A stretch of DNA of 48,072 bases, from positions 1-48,072 of the IMG/VR virus record IMGVR_UViG_3300032180_000011; one strand, written 5' to 3'. The notes beneath the pieces are model-generated. The model saw nothing but the letters and a program-made list of their open reading frames with translations. It made no database searches and was not told the origin of the DNA. Made by a program: the position numbers and the translations under genes. Of this stretch, positions 29,458 to 36,708 are shown in pieces (position 1 is the first letter of the stretch; the number at the start of each line of letters is the position of its first letter). The DNA comes from a virus.

Positions 29458-29504
29458 CTCCCACCGGGCGCAGCAAAACCGCAGTCGTCCCGGTGGGAGT
29501 TTTT
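29458..29504 (+). terminator. Rho-independent terminator
   Basis: CTCCCACCGGG (29458-29468) pairs perfectly with CCCGGTGGGAG (29489-29499), 11 bp, then TTTTT. It separates the secreted-protein unit from the recombination genes. Confidence 0.8.
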
Positions 29505-29525
29505 CCCGATTCAAAAGGAGCCAAC

Positions 29526-30326
29526 ATGCCCGAAACAACCGACACCGTGAACGCGAACATGCCCGTCGTTGTTCAACAGCCGAATCCGATGCTGATGTTG
29601 CAATCGCTCATCGAGCGCGGCGCGGACCCGGCCAAACTCGAAAAGATGATGGACCTCGTCGAGCGCTGGGAGAAGAACCAAGCGGCTCAGGCGTTCGGGG
29701 CAGCGCTTGCGAAGTTCCAGGAACTGTGTCCGCCAATCGTGAAGTGGCGCGAAACGAAGGCCAAACCAGGGACCGAGTTCGCGTTCAAATACGCATCGTT
29801 CGATGACGTTATGGCCGCGGCCAGGCCCCACCTTGCAACGTGCGGAATCGCCTGCGCGTTCGACAGCGAGCACAAAGAGGAAAGCGGCGTGGCCAGCCTC
29901 AAGGTCACCGTGCGCATCCGCGTGGGTAGCTACTTTGAGGACCGGACGTTTACTTGCCCAGTCCCGAAAGACCTGAAGGCCAGCGAGCCGCAACGTTACG
30001 GCGCCGCCCTGAGCTACGCCAAACGCTATGCTCTCTGCGCCGCGCTGAACATCGTCGGCACGGATCAAGACGACGACGCACAGACGCAACACGATTACCT
30101 GACCGAGCAGCAGAAGGCCGCCCTGGTCGAGTTCATCCGGCACGTCGGCATGAAGGTATCGGACGTTTCCGCCCTGTGCCGCTGGCTGGAGGTGGCCGAC
30201 ATCGACCATATCTTGCAGGCAAACCACGTAAAGGCGATGGAAGGCGTGCGGGATTGGGCGACGCGCAACAGTCCGCAGTCGCTCAAAACGTACAAGCCGG
30301 GCAATAGCAACGGAGGCGGCAAGTGA
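29526..30326 (+). CDS. Erf-type single-strand DNA annealing protein
   Basis: The 266-residue protein starts at an ATG with AAGGAG 6 bases upstream. The Erf domain is recognisable: FAFKYASFDDVMAAARPHLA near residue 80, a middle region with VRIRVGSYFEDRTFTCPVP, then PQRYGAALSYAKRYALCAAL and NIVGTDQDDDA, the classical ERF signature. The C-terminus ends in a Gly/Asn-rich tail. Together with the exonuclease two genes downstream it forms a Red-like recombination pair, which could recombine or circularise phage DNA. Confidence 0.85.
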   Translation: MPETTDTVNANMPVVVQQPNPMLMLQSLIERGADPAKLEKMMDLVERWEKNQAAQAFGAALAKFQELCPPIVKWRETKAKPGTEFAFKYASFDDVMAAARPHLATCGIACAFDSEHKEESGVASLKVTVRIRVGSYFEDRTFTCPVPKDLKASEPQRYGAALSYAKRYALCAALNIVGTDQDDDAQTQHDYLTEQQKAALVEFIRHVGMKVSDVSALCRWLEVADIDHILQANHVKAMEGVRDWATRNSPQSLKTYKPGNSNGGGK

Positions 30327-30529
30327 AAAGTCAGCTTTGCTTGCGTGAGCATTCAGAACTGCCAGGCGAAAAGGTCGTTGAGGTTTGGTGCCGCGGTCAG
30401 TTGATAGCGGCCATTTACGGCGCCGATGGTCCTGGCATTCGCTTTGTCAGCAAATTCGACCTCTTCGCCTCGACAACTTCGCGCGATCCGAATTGCATTG
30501 AGATCCAGGTGCGAGAGGAGGGCCTGTGA
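30323..30529 (+). CDS. Small protein between recombination genes
   Basis: A 68-residue protein starting at GTG that overlaps the Erf stop (GTGA). It has VVEVWCRGQLIAAIYGADGP and GIRFVSKFDLFA, a short beta-type protein seen in various phages near recombination or nucleotide genes. It is itself coupled to the exonuclease gene by a GTGA overlap. No function assigned. Confidence 0.6.
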   Translation: MKSQLCLREHSELPGEKVVEVWCRGQLIAAIYGADGPGIRFVSKFDLFASTTSRDPNCIEIQVREEGL

Positions 30530-31254
30530 AGATCATCGAATGCCGGCAAATGTCGCCCGAGTGGTGGGAACATCGCCGCGGCCTGCCGACCGCCAGCGAG
30601 TTCGGGCGGATCTTGACGCCGAAGAAACTGGAGCTCGCCAGCGCAGCCGACGACTATATCGACGAGCTGATCGCCGAGCGGTTTTCGCCAGCGACGCCAG
30701 GCCCGCAGTACACGAGCCGCGCCGCGCAGAACGGCGTGGACACCGAGCCCGAGGCCCGCAGGTGGTACGAGTTTCAGGAAGGGGTCAAGGTTTCACAAGT
30801 CGGACTCATCACGACGGATGACGGGCGCTTTGGCTGCTCGCCTGATGGACTGATAACACAAGCCGACGAGACCATGCCGGCCGACTGCCGCTTTGAGCCA
30901 AGCGACCCGTCTCTTTCGATCTGGGGGAAAGCTCTCGGCGGCCTGGAGCTGAAGTGCCCCCAGCCGAAAACTCACGTCCGCTGGCTGCGTCAAGGCGGCG
31001 TTCCAGCCGATCATCTCTGCCAGGTCCACGGCGGCCTCATTGTTACCGGCCTCGCCTGGTGGGATTTCCTGAGCTACTGCCCCGGCTTCCCGCCGCTCCT
31101 CGTGCGCACGGAGCCGAACGCATTCACGGCCAAACTCCGTTCAGTGCTCGACGTATTCCACGAGATGTACATGAGCCGATTGAAGCAGTTTACAGGCGAC
31201 GACACGGCGGATACGTTCCGCCTGGCGATTGCCGATGTGGAGGGGCGGAAATGA
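30526..31254 (+). CDS. YqaJ/lambda-type exonuclease
   Basis: The 242-residue protein starts at GTG. It has the YqaJ/RecB-like signatures: EWWEHRRGLPTASEFGRILT, then NGVDTEPEARRWYEF (first acidic motif), FGCSPDGLI (catalytic Asp), LGGLELKCPQPKTH (E-x-K core) and HLCQVHGGLIVTG (the conserved Q). It would digest one strand of duplex DNA and hand the product to the Erf-type annealing protein encoded two genes upstream. Confidence 0.85.
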   Translation: MKIIECRQMSPEWWEHRRGLPTASEFGRILTPKKLELASAADDYIDELIAERFSPATPGPQYTSRAAQNGVDTEPEARRWYEFQEGVKVSQVGLITTDDGRFGCSPDGLITQADETMPADCRFEPSDPSLSIWGKALGGLELKCPQPKTHVRWLRQGGVPADHLCQVHGGLIVTGLAWWDFLSYCPGFPPLLVRTEPNAFTAKLRSVLDVFHEMYMSRLKQFTGDDTADTFRLAIADVEGRK

Positions 31255-31502
31255 AGAAGCGCCAGTTTTCAACCTTCTTAGAAATCTTGCCCAGCGTCAT
31301 CCGAACGTTGGTCGATCACATGGAAGAAGCCGCAAACGGGCGACCAGCGGGAGCCACGTACACCATCGTTGACGGTCGCCGAGTGTGCGTATACGTCGTG
31401 CCCGCCCGCATGGAAGAAGCGATTGACAATTTGATCGGCTCAATTGAAGGAAGTCCGACCGTCGTAAAGAACCGCCCAATAATCGAGGATCGCCATGCGT
31501 GA
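31251..31502 (+). CDS. Small early protein
   Basis: An 83-residue protein whose ATG overlaps the exonuclease stop. It has two helices (FLEILPSVIRTLVDHMEEAA; ARMEEAIDNLIGSIEG) around a short beta segment (TYTIVDGRRVCVYVV). No family recognised; co-transcribed with the recombination genes. Confidence 0.6.
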   Translation: MKKRQFSTFLEILPSVIRTLVDHMEEAANGRPAGATYTIVDGRRVCVYVVPARMEEAIDNLIGSIEGSPTVVKNRPIIEDRHA

Positions 31503-31836
31503 ACTAACTATGCAGATCGACGATTTCGAGTTCGATGGCCAGGCGTGCGCTATAACGCTGCTGCTGGAGTACGAGATGGAGGCGGCCGAACTTGGATGGG
31601 ATGAATGCCCGCCCCATCACGGCGGCCCGGTCGATGTGCGGGTGAAAGTTGTCACAACAAAAATCGACGGCATCTTCTGCCGGGCTCACCATGCCGGTAG
31701 CCGGATTGTGCAACGCGCAATCGACCGCCAATTGGCCGAGCCCCACTCGCGCCTGCTGGAGCGGATCTGCCGGTACATCGAGGCCAACGAGTGCGGAAAT
31801 TCCGCCTACGTGCCCGAGGAGGATGAGCGGCTATGA
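31495..31836 (+). CDS. Early protein of unknown function
   Basis: A 113-residue acidic protein. It has FDGQACAITLLLEYEMEAAE, then a HHGGPVDVRVKVVTTKIDG strand pair, a helix (RIVQRAIDRQLAEPHSRLLE) and an acidic end. The paired His and Cys (CPPHH, CRAHH) might bind a metal. Overlaps both neighbours. Confidence 0.6.
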   Translation: MRELTMQIDDFEFDGQACAITLLLEYEMEAAELGWDECPPHHGGPVDVRVKVVTTKIDGIFCRAHHAGSRIVQRAIDRQLAEPHSRLLERICRYIEANECGNSAYVPEEDERL

Positions 31837-32057
31837 CCGCCATGCTGCGTATCTGCGCCTGGTGCAAGCGGGAAATCGGGGCGGATGGTGCCGCTGTTGG
31901 CGGCCCGATCCTGGAGCTTTTGGATGCCTTTCGAATAACCGATTTCGCCATTACCCACGGCATCTGCCGCGCGTGCGAGGAAGAACAGTTGGCGGAGTTG
32001 AACCAATGGGGCGGCAGTGGCACAGGAGCCGGTCTAGGCCGGCCAGGACCGCGATGA
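31833..32057 (+). CDS. Zinc-finger miniprotein
   Basis: The 74-residue protein opens with RICAWCKREIG and continues to THGICRACEEEQLAEL, a treble-clef-like CxxC...CxxC zinc site. This arrangement is common in phage miniproteins that bind proteins or nucleic acids. The Gly-rich tail is probably disordered. Start overlaps the previous stop (ATGA). Confidence 0.65.
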   Translation: MTAMLRICAWCKREIGADGAAVGGPILELLDAFRITDFAITHGICRACEEEQLAELNQWGGSGTGAGLGRPGPR

Positions 32058-32089
32058 TCGCGGGGTACGCCCAAGGAGGACTATCGGAA

Positions 32090-32830
32090 ATGGCTAATCG
32101 AATGCTTGGCGTAGGGCTGGACTTCACGCCACCCGGCATGGTCAGGCCAGCAACCGACGAGAAAAAAAGGCTGGTAGCAAGGGGCAAATTATCGCTCAAC
32201 GGCGTCATCAAAAGTGCGATGGAGGCTGGAGAGTTCTTCATCGCCGCAAAGGACCTCTGCGAGCATGGCGAATTCCTTAAGCTCTTGAAAGACGAAGGGC
32301 TTGCGCCGCGAACGGTTCAGTGGGCGATGAAGAAGTTTCGCGACAAAAGCGCCGAAATTGCGCATTTGCTCGATGAGGACAGGCCCACAAAGACAGGCAG
32401 CAAACGCGACCCAGGGGACGACCGCCAGGCCTGGGAAAAGCGCATCGAGGCCGCCGAGAAGTTTTGGCGGAATGAACTCAAACGCCTCTCCAGGTTGGCC
32501 GACGTTTCCAAGGCCACCGTGGACACAGCCTACCGCTCTCTGGAAGGGCTGTTGACCACCTACCGGCAACTCAACGAGGCACCGATCAAGCCCGCCGATC
32601 CGCCCCGGCAGGCCACGTGCGACCAGTGCGGGCAACAAATCTGGTGGGCCGGTCCCAACGATAACGGCAGCTACATCGCGCTCGACTTCGAGGTCGGAGG
32701 CGGTCAGTTCGAGCTGATCGAAAACCGCCCGGTCATGATCGCCTGGCACCACGGGCTCGACTGCTCGAAGCTTTGGAAGAGTCACCACTCGCATTGCAAG
32801 CCACCGAAGAAAGGCGGCGACGACGAATGA
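32090..32830 (+). CDS. DUF3102-like protein with zinc ribbon
   Basis: The 246-residue protein starts at an ATG with GGAGG 10 bases upstream. Residues 30-100 (SLNGVIKSAMEAGEFFIAAK, LCEHGEFLKLLKDEGLAPRT, VQWAMKKF) follow the DUF3102 pattern, a helical domain found in phage and plasmid proteins. A helical charged region follows, and then a zinc ribbon (ATCDQCGQQIWWAG) with a later His/Cys set (HHGLDCSKLW). DUF3102 proteins have been linked to DNA handling, but the exact role is not known. Confidence 0.6.
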   Translation: MANRMLGVGLDFTPPGMVRPATDEKKRLVARGKLSLNGVIKSAMEAGEFFIAAKDLCEHGEFLKLLKDEGLAPRTVQWAMKKFRDKSAEIAHLLDEDRPTKTGSKRDPGDDRQAWEKRIEAAEKFWRNELKRLSRLADVSKATVDTAYRSLEGLLTTYRQLNEAPIKPADPPRQATCDQCGQQIWWAGPNDNGSYIALDFEVGGGQFELIENRPVMIAWHHGLDCSKLWKSHHSHCKPPKKGGDDE

Positions 32831-33087
32831 TCTGCCAGCGTTTCAACTGCGTTAAGAAGGCCACGACCGCGATCATCGGCATCCCCGTGTGCGAGGGCTG
32901 CAGGGAGGACTACTTTCATGGCCGATGGCAAATCCGTCCTGTACCGAATCACCCTTCGCCCGAAGCCGGCCGACGTGCCGGCGATACTGCGCATCCGCCA
33001 GCTCCTGAAGTACGCCCAGCGAGCCCAGCTCCTGGACTGCGTGGACATGGCGGAGCTGCCGGACAAACGCCCGGCCAAGAGACGTAA
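32827..33087 (+). CDS. Small Cys-pair protein, tail uncertain
   Basis: The frame (86 residues) starts MICQRFNCVKKATTAIIGIP then VCEGCREDYFHGRW, two Cys pairs of a zinc site. After that it turns Pro/Arg/Gly-rich, overlapping the well-supported gene at 32918 in a different frame, so the true end may be earlier or the two genes really overlap. The ATG overlaps the previous stop. Confidence 0.45.
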   Translation: MICQRFNCVKKATTAIIGIPVCEGCREDYFHGRWQIRPVPNHPSPEAGRRAGDTAHPPAPEVRPASPAPGLRGHGGAAGQTPGQET

Positions 33088-33154
33088 GGCGATTCGTCGC
33101 GAACGGCAGCCAGGCGCTGCACCGCCGCGACGCGATGCCGATTTCCCTTTTTGA
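32918..33154 (+). CDS. Small basic early protein
   Basis: The 78-residue protein has GGGAGG 9 bases before its ATG. MADGKSVLYRITLRPKPADV and PAILRIRQLLKYAQRAQLLD show a strand-helix pattern seen in short phage proteins, followed by a Lys/Arg-rich stretch (DKRPAKRRKAIRRERQPG) and an acidic-aromatic end (DADFPF). Probably binds nucleic acid or a partner; no named family. Confidence 0.6.
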   Translation: MADGKSVLYRITLRPKPADVPAILRIRQLLKYAQRAQLLDCVDMAELPDKRPAKRRKAIRRERQPGAAPPRRDADFPF

Positions 33155-33166
33155 AAGGAGCCAGTA

Positions 33167-33436
33167 GTGGCAAAGGAAAGACCTGTAATCGTATGCACGG
33201 AATTCCGCGGCGTGTTCTTCGGCTACACGGCCGACACGAGCGACGACGTAATCCATCTGAAAAAGGCGCGCATGGCGATCTATTGGGGCACGACGCGCGG
33301 CGTGATGGAGTTGGCAGAAACCGGCCCGACTTCATCGAGCAAGATTTCCGCGCGAGCCGACATCGAGTTGCGGAAGATCACCGCAGTCTTTGAAGTCACA
33401 CCGGCTGCCGTGGAAAATTGGGAGGCCGCGAAATGA
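33167..33436 (+). CDS. DUF6948-like protein
   Basis: An 89-residue protein starting at GTG with AAGGAG 8 bases upstream. [40 protein letters not shown], and [18 protein letters not shown] match the layout of a family I recognise as DUF6948, small phage proteins of unknown function. It overlaps the next gene by 4 bases, a pairing I believe recurs in other phage genomes. No catalytic residue is apparent. Confidence 0.6.
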   Translation: MAKERPVIVCTEFRGVFFGYTADTSDDVIHLKKARMAIYWGTTRGVMELAETGPTSSSKISARADIELRKITAVFEVTPAAVENWEAAK

Positions 33437-33837
33437 GCTGGCCTCACTATCGCGAGCGAGTAACTGTGTTTGACGTGCTTGAAACTGGCGCGTGCTTCGA
33501 CGGCGTGCGCGAGTGGCTGATGAAGCACCGTCGAATCATTGCCGGAACTGCTGCCGAGTACATTCACGGCGAATCCGGTGAATACATCCAAAAAGCAGCT
33601 AACGGGTACGGGTCCGGGTCCGGGTCCGGGTCCGGGTACGGGTCTGGGTTCGGGTACGGGTCCGGGTACGGGGACGGGTACGGGTACGGGTCTGGGTTCG
33701 GGTACGGGTACGGGTCTGGGTTCGGGTACGGGTACGGGTCTGGGTCCGGGGACGGGTCCGGGTCCGGGTACGGGTCCGGGTACGGGTCCGGGGACGGGTA
33801 CGGGGACGGGTTCGGGTCCGGGTTCGGGTACGGGTAA
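33433..33837 (+). CDS. Protein with Gly-x-Gly hexanucleotide-encoded repeat tail
   Basis: The 134-residue protein has a short unique N-terminal domain ([20 protein letters not shown], then [20 protein letters not shown] up to about residue 58) and a C-terminal 76 residues made only of Gly alternating with Tyr, Ser, Phe and Asp ([20 protein letters not shown]). The tail is coded by an imperfect 6-base tandem repeat. Such tails are likely disordered or phase-separating and can vary in length. Start overlaps the DUF6948-like stop by 4 bases. Confidence 0.6.
   Translation: MSWPHYRERVTVFDVLETGACFDGVREWLMKHRRIIAGTAAEYIHGESGEYIQKAANGYGSGSGSGSGYGSGFGYGSGYGDGYGYGSGFGYGYGSGFGYGYGSGSGDGSGSGYGSGYGSGDGYGDGFGSGFGYG
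33604..33836 (+). repeat. Imperfect hexanucleotide tandem repeat
   Basis: About 39 copies of a 6-base unit (GGGTAC, GGGTCC, GGGTTC, GGGTCT, GGGGAC) run uninterrupted through the end of the host gene. The units differ at the fourth to sixth bases, so slippage could change the Gly-x tail length by two residues at a time without losing the frame. Confidence 0.85.
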
Positions 33838-33867
33838 TTGAACCTCTCACACCGAAAGGAGAAATCA

Positions 33868-34167
33868 GTGGCAAAGACCAAGGAACGAAAACGGACGCGG
33901 CGCCCCCGGCAGCCAAAGCTGCCCGGCATGGAAGCCGTAAGCATTCCGGAAATTGACCGGGCGGCCGCAGCCTACTTAGATGCCAGAGACAACCGCATGC
34001 GGCTGTCGAAGGAGGAAACCGAAAAATCCGACAAGCTGCTCGAACAGATGAAGCGGCACCACCAGACGACGTACCAGTACGACTCGTGCGTTGTGACGGT
34101 GCTGTCGTCTACCAAAGTAAAAGTCAAGCGTGCGACCGATTCCGATGAGGAAGAAAGCGAGGAGTAA
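33868..34167 (+). CDS. Basic/acidic small early protein
   Basis: A 99-residue protein starting at GTG with AAAGGAG 6 bases upstream. N-terminal Lys/Arg-rich stretch (KTKERKRTRRPRQPKLPG), then a helix (RMRLSKEETEKSDKLLEQMK), a beta pair (QYDSCVVTVLSSTKVKVKR) and an acidic end (DSDEEESEE). The helix-strand end is a frequent phage pattern. A DNA-associated role is possible given the basic start. Confidence 0.6.
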   Translation: MAKTKERKRTRRPRQPKLPGMEAVSIPEIDRAAAAYLDARDNRMRLSKEETEKSDKLLEQMKRHHQTTYQYDSCVVTVLSSTKVKVKRATDSDEEESEE

Positions 34168-34173
34168 GCACGG

Positions 34174-34476
34174 ATGCCGACACCGCGAGACGAGTTTATC
34201 GACCGCTACCGCCATGTGCTGCGCTCCATCGTACTCGACGGCTTCATTCGGCGGGACAGGGAAGAGGCGGCAACAACCTGGCGGCGACTGTCACAGCAGG
34301 CAGAGAAGGTGGATGTTTTACTTGGCAACATTTTCGATGAACTGAAGAGAGCAACGAATGAAAGACCTACAAACAGCGAACCGGGAAACAGCGCACAACG
34401 ACGAGCGGACCCAGCCGCCGGAGCCGCCCTACCAAGAACCGGCCAAGGTGCGCCGCAAGCTAATAAGCAATCCTGA
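34174..34476 (+). CDS. Helical early protein
   Basis: The 100-residue frame begins MPTPRDEFIDRYRHVLRSIV and continues helical (RREEAATTWRRLSQQAEKVD-like) to about residue 60. The remaining part is low-complexity (Asn/Arg/Pro-rich) and overlaps the next gene in another frame, so the true gene may be shorter. Function unknown. Confidence 0.5.
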   Translation: MPTPRDEFIDRYRHVLRSIVLDGFIRRDREEAATTWRRLSQQAEKVDVLLGNIFDELKRATNERPTNSEPGNSAQRRADPAAGAALPRTGQGAPQANKQS

Positions 34477-34615
34477 AATTTTGGCCATGCAGGGCATCGA
34501 CGACATCATGAGCAACCTGTCAGAGCCGCAAATAGATCGGGTGTTGTCCTGGGTCAATGCGGTGTGGGCGCCGGCGAAACCGTTGCCGCCGGGAACGCCG
34601 GATGCGAGGGACTGA
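34358..34615 (+). CDS. Small early protein
   Basis: An 85-residue protein with a Glu/Pro-rich N-terminus and a helical C-terminus (LAMQGIDDIMSNLSEPQIDR, VLSWVNAVWAPAKPLP). The C-terminal helical pair is a common feature of short phage proteins. Stop and next start overlap (TGATG). Confidence 0.55.
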   Translation: MKDLQTANRETAHNDERTQPPEPPYQEPAKVRRKLISNPEILAMQGIDDIMSNLSEPQIDRVLSWVNAVWAPAKPLPPGTPDARD

Positions 34616-34803
34616 TGACACGCGAAACGTTTATGAACGGCCAAGCCTACAAAATGCCGGCTTCCGGCAAACAGGACTGCGGCGACGGCCATCATCAATG
34701 GCATCTCGCCCATTGCGAAATAGACGACTGGGACGGCTACGAGTGCCGAGTGTGCGGCGCGAAGTTCACCGAGCGCTGTACCTTCGACGAGGACTGCAAA
34801 TAG
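34615..34803 (+). CDS. Zinc-binding miniprotein
   Basis: The 62-residue protein has QDCGDGHHQWHLAHCEIDDW then YECRVCGAKFTERCTFDEDC, a dense set of Cys and His residues that fits one or two zinc sites. It ends TAGTG, where the stop shares its G with the GTG of the HNH gene. Likely a binding module; no enzymatic motif. Confidence 0.6.
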   Translation: MTRETFMNGQAYKMPASGKQDCGDGHHQWHLAHCEIDDWDGYECRVCGAKFTERCTFDEDCK

Positions 34804-35186
34804 TGGAAGTGATCGACGACGTCTTGCGAGCCAAGTTCAACCGCAAGACTCACTGCGAATGGTGCGGCAAATACGTCCCGACCGGCCTGGAGTGCGCACA
34901 CATTTTCACCAAGGGCATGGGCGGCGGCCAATGGCTTGACATCCCCTGCAACCTGCTGGCGCTGTGCCCGCCGTTTACCGGCAACAATTGCCACCAGAAG
35001 GCGCACAACGGTCGGATCCGCAAAGGCGATCCGCGGACGGGGACGGTCCTCGTCGGCGCGGCGGTAATCCGGGCGGAGTTGCTGGCCATTGTCGGCCGGC
35101 GCGAGGGTATGACGCCGGAGCAAATCGTGGCGACGGTTCACGAACTCCGGCGCCGGCCAAAGTGTTCGATTGTCCGCGAGGTTTAA
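34803..35186 (+). CDS. HNH nuclease
   Basis: A 127-residue protein from a GTG at 34803 that overlaps the previous stop. HCEWCGKYVPTGLECAHIFT holds the CxxC and the first H; NLLALCPPFTGNNCHQKAHN supplies the N, the second Cys pair position and the final H. The fold is HNH, like phage NinG- or resolvase-associated nucleases. Unlike the late HNH genes it is on the early strand in a compact operon, so it may be a regular phage function in recombination rather than a homing gene. Confidence 0.75.
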   Translation: MEVIDDVLRAKFNRKTHCEWCGKYVPTGLECAHIFTKGMGGGQWLDIPCNLLALCPPFTGNNCHQKAHNGRIRKGDPRTGTVLVGAAVIRAELLAIVGRREGMTPEQIVATVHELRRRPKCSIVREV

Positions 35187-35232
35187 TGATGGAGTTCTGG
35201 GCAAAGAGCCGAGATGGGGAGCCACACGCCTA

Positions 35233-35415
35233 ATGGGTGAGATGGCAGACGACATGATTGAAGGCTGCTGCTGCGAAGTGTGCGGCGCGTACTTCCTCGA
35301 CGACAATGGCGAGCTGTACGAGCATGGCTACCCGGTTACATGCAACACCTGCTGGAAGCGGCTATCCAAGCAGGAGCGAAAAGATCGCCAGCGAGCCGAA
35401 AGGCCGACCATGTGA
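35233..35415 (+). CDS. Zinc-ribbon miniprotein (MGEMADDMIEG type)
   Basis: The 60-residue protein starts MGEMADDMIEGCCCEVCGAY and has VTCNTCWKRLSKQERKD, two Cys pairs of a zinc ribbon. The pattern MGEMADxxIxG..CxxCG...C..CW is widespread in phage and prophage miniproteins. A 14-residue frame (35189-35233) precedes it and ends in a TAATG overlap. No function known. Confidence 0.65.
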   Translation: MGEMADDMIEGCCCEVCGAYFLDDNGELYEHGYPVTCNTCWKRLSKQERKDRQRAERPTM

Positions 35416-35437
35416 GGGAAGCTCGAAAGGGCGGAAA

Positions 35438-35590
35438 ATGCTGTCGTTGCTTGCGGAATTTAAGTCTCTGCTGCTCGAACTATGGCATGACCACAAACTC
35501 ATGCACTGTGGCCCAACTGCTGCAGGCCACAACGAAGCTTTTTGCCCTACGTGTCAACGCGTCTTGGCGATGCTTGAGGCGTTCAAGTGA
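35438..35590 (+). CDS. 50-residue Cys/His protein
   Basis: MLSLLAEFKSLLLELWHDHK, then LMHCGPTAAGHNEAFCPTCQ and a helical end. One Cys pair plus His residues suggest zinc binding. AAAGGG is upstream of the ATG. Its stop overlaps the next GTG. Confidence 0.55.
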   Translation: MLSLLAEFKSLLLELWHDHKLMHCGPTAAGHNEAFCPTCQRVLAMLEAFK

Positions 35591-35907
35591 ACCACACTTG
35601 GTTATTAGTCCTGAAAATCGACGCCAGCTATTATCGGCTGGAGCCGATCATCCCCGACGACGACGGCCGCACCCTGCGTGCCTGGAAGTTGCACAAGAAC
35701 TTCCACAAGGGCGGCAAGCAGCAGTACACGGTGTCGCTCGACCGGCGGCACGGGCCGCACTGCGATTGCCGAGATTTCATCCACCGGCGGGCGAACACGC
35801 CGGACAGGGAGTGCAAGCACGTGGCCTCCTTGAGGGCTTTAACTTTACTGGAGCCGATTCATGGACCTATTCACACTGCACGAGCGAATGACGGGCCATC
35901 TGTTTGA
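35587..35907 (+). CDS. SWIM zinc finger-like protein
   Basis: A 106-residue protein starting at GTG. GPHCDCRDFIHRRANTPDRE then CKHVASLRAL is a CxCxxF...CxH SWIM-type zinc finger, used for DNA or protein binding. N-terminal half (WLLVLKIDASYYRLEPIIPD, WKLHKNFHKGGKQQYTVSLD) is beta-rich. It overlaps the next gene by 47 bases, so its last 15 residues share DNA with the MazG-like start. Confidence 0.65.
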   Translation: MNHTWLLVLKIDASYYRLEPIIPDDDGRTLRAWKLHKNFHKGGKQQYTVSLDRRHGPHCDCRDFIHRRANTPDRECKHVASLRALTLLEPIHGPIHTARANDGPSV

Positions 35908-36184
35908 GGCATTTTCCAACACTGACGAACGGTTCCTTGCTCTTGCTTTGTGTGGAGAAGCCGGAGAGTTGGCCAATTACATCAAGAAACGCTGGCGAGA
36001 CGGCGCGGATCTGAGCGAAGAAATCCGCGACGAGATTGCCGACATCCGGGTTTACCTGGAACTGCTGGCGAAGTGCTTCGGCATCGAAGGCGAGAAGCTG
36101 GACCGTCGCGTCGAGGCGAAGCTGGCAAAGGTGGCAGAAAAACACAAACTCCGGCTCAAGGAGTCCGCCAATGTCCGCACGTGA
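35861..36184 (+). CDS. MazG-like nucleotide pyrophosphohydrolase
   Basis: A 107-residue, all-helical protein. FLALALCGEAGELANYIKKR, then DLSEEIRDEIADIRVYLELL has the E-A-G-E-L and E-x-x-D-E-x-A-D metal-binding sets of the MazG family. MazG enzymes hydrolyse NTPs or alarmones; phage copies are thought to adjust host nucleotide or stress signalling. Length is that of a single-domain MazG. Confidence 0.8.
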   Translation: MDLFTLHERMTGHLFEAFSNTDERFLALALCGEAGELANYIKKRWRDGADLSEEIRDEIADIRVYLELLAKCFGIEGEKLDRRVEAKLAKVAEKHKLRLKESANVRT

Positions 36185-36350
36185 GAGCGAATCCAGGCAG
36201 CGAAAGTGGCAGAAGAAACAGAAGCTGCTTGGCATGTGTCGAATTTGCGGAAAACCTCGTGGTAGGACGGCCGACCGTTGTGACGACTGCCAAGACAAAA
36301 GAAACGCTTTGCGACGGAAGCAACGAGCGGAGGCCGCACATGGCACGTAA
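36171..36350 (+). CDS. Basic zinc-knuckle protein
   Basis: The 59-residue protein has a Lys/Arg/Gln-rich helix (ARESESRQRKWQKKQKLLGM) followed by CRICGKPRGRTADRCDDCQD and a basic tail (RNALRRKQRAEAA). One CxxC...CxxC zinc site between basic segments suggests nucleic acid binding. It overlaps both neighbours by about 11-14 bases. Confidence 0.6.
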   Translation: MSARESESRQRKWQKKQKLLGMCRICGKPRGRTADRCDDCQDKRNALRRKQRAEAAHGT

Positions 36351-36708
36351 GCAGGCGGCGACGCTGCCGCCCGAATCAGAAGGGTCGCTCCAACAAAAAG
36401 TCTGCCAGTTGGCCAGGGCTTGCGGCTGGCGATTCGTGCATTTCCGCCCTGGGCGGACGGCCAAGGGCTGGCGAACGGCGTTCACGGGCGACGCTGGGTT
36501 TCCCGATATGGTCCTCGTGCGGCGAGCGCAGGACCGCTTTGGCTTTTGGAAAACGCGGCTCTTGTTCGTCGAGCTGAAGCGCGACGGAGCCTCCGTGCCG
36601 TGCGAGCAACTCGAATGGCTCGTAATGCTCAACGAGGTCGGCGACGGCGTTGCGTGCTACACCTGGCGGCCGCGGGATTGGGAGAAGATCGTGGAGGTGC
36701 TGAGCTGA
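36340..36708 (+). CDS. VRR-NUC domain nuclease
   Basis: The 122-residue protein has a helix with SEGSLQQKVCQLARACGWRF, then FTGDAGFPDMVLVRRAQDRF and LLFVELKRDGASVPCEQLEW. This matches the VRR-NUC fold: a conserved G-x-P-D and E-x-K (VELK) core, then a Gln-containing helix. VRR-NUC proteins in phages are thought to act as Holliday junction or flap nucleases. ATG at 36340 overlaps the upstream gene. Confidence 0.8.
   Translation: MARKQAATLPPESEGSLQQKVCQLARACGWRFVHFRPGRTAKGWRTAFTGDAGFPDMVLVRRAQDRFGFWKTRLLFVELKRDGASVPCEQLEWLVMLNEVGDGVACYTWRPRDWEKIVEVLS

Noticed and set aside
33604-33836. Possible CRISPR-like array
   Set aside because: The unit is 6 bases with no unique spacers; it is a simple coding tandem repeat.
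33564-33944. Long open frames in all plus and minus frames across the hexanucleotide repeat (Tyr-Pro, Thr-Arg and Gly-Thr repeats)
   Set aside because: They arise because a 6-base repeat without stops is open in every frame; only the Gly-x frame is joined to a unique N-terminal domain and a coupled start.
35189-35233. 14-residue frame before the zinc-ribbon gene (MEFWAKSRDGEPHA)
   Set aside because: Too short to support alone; it ends in a TAATG overlap but may simply be the gap after the HNH gene.
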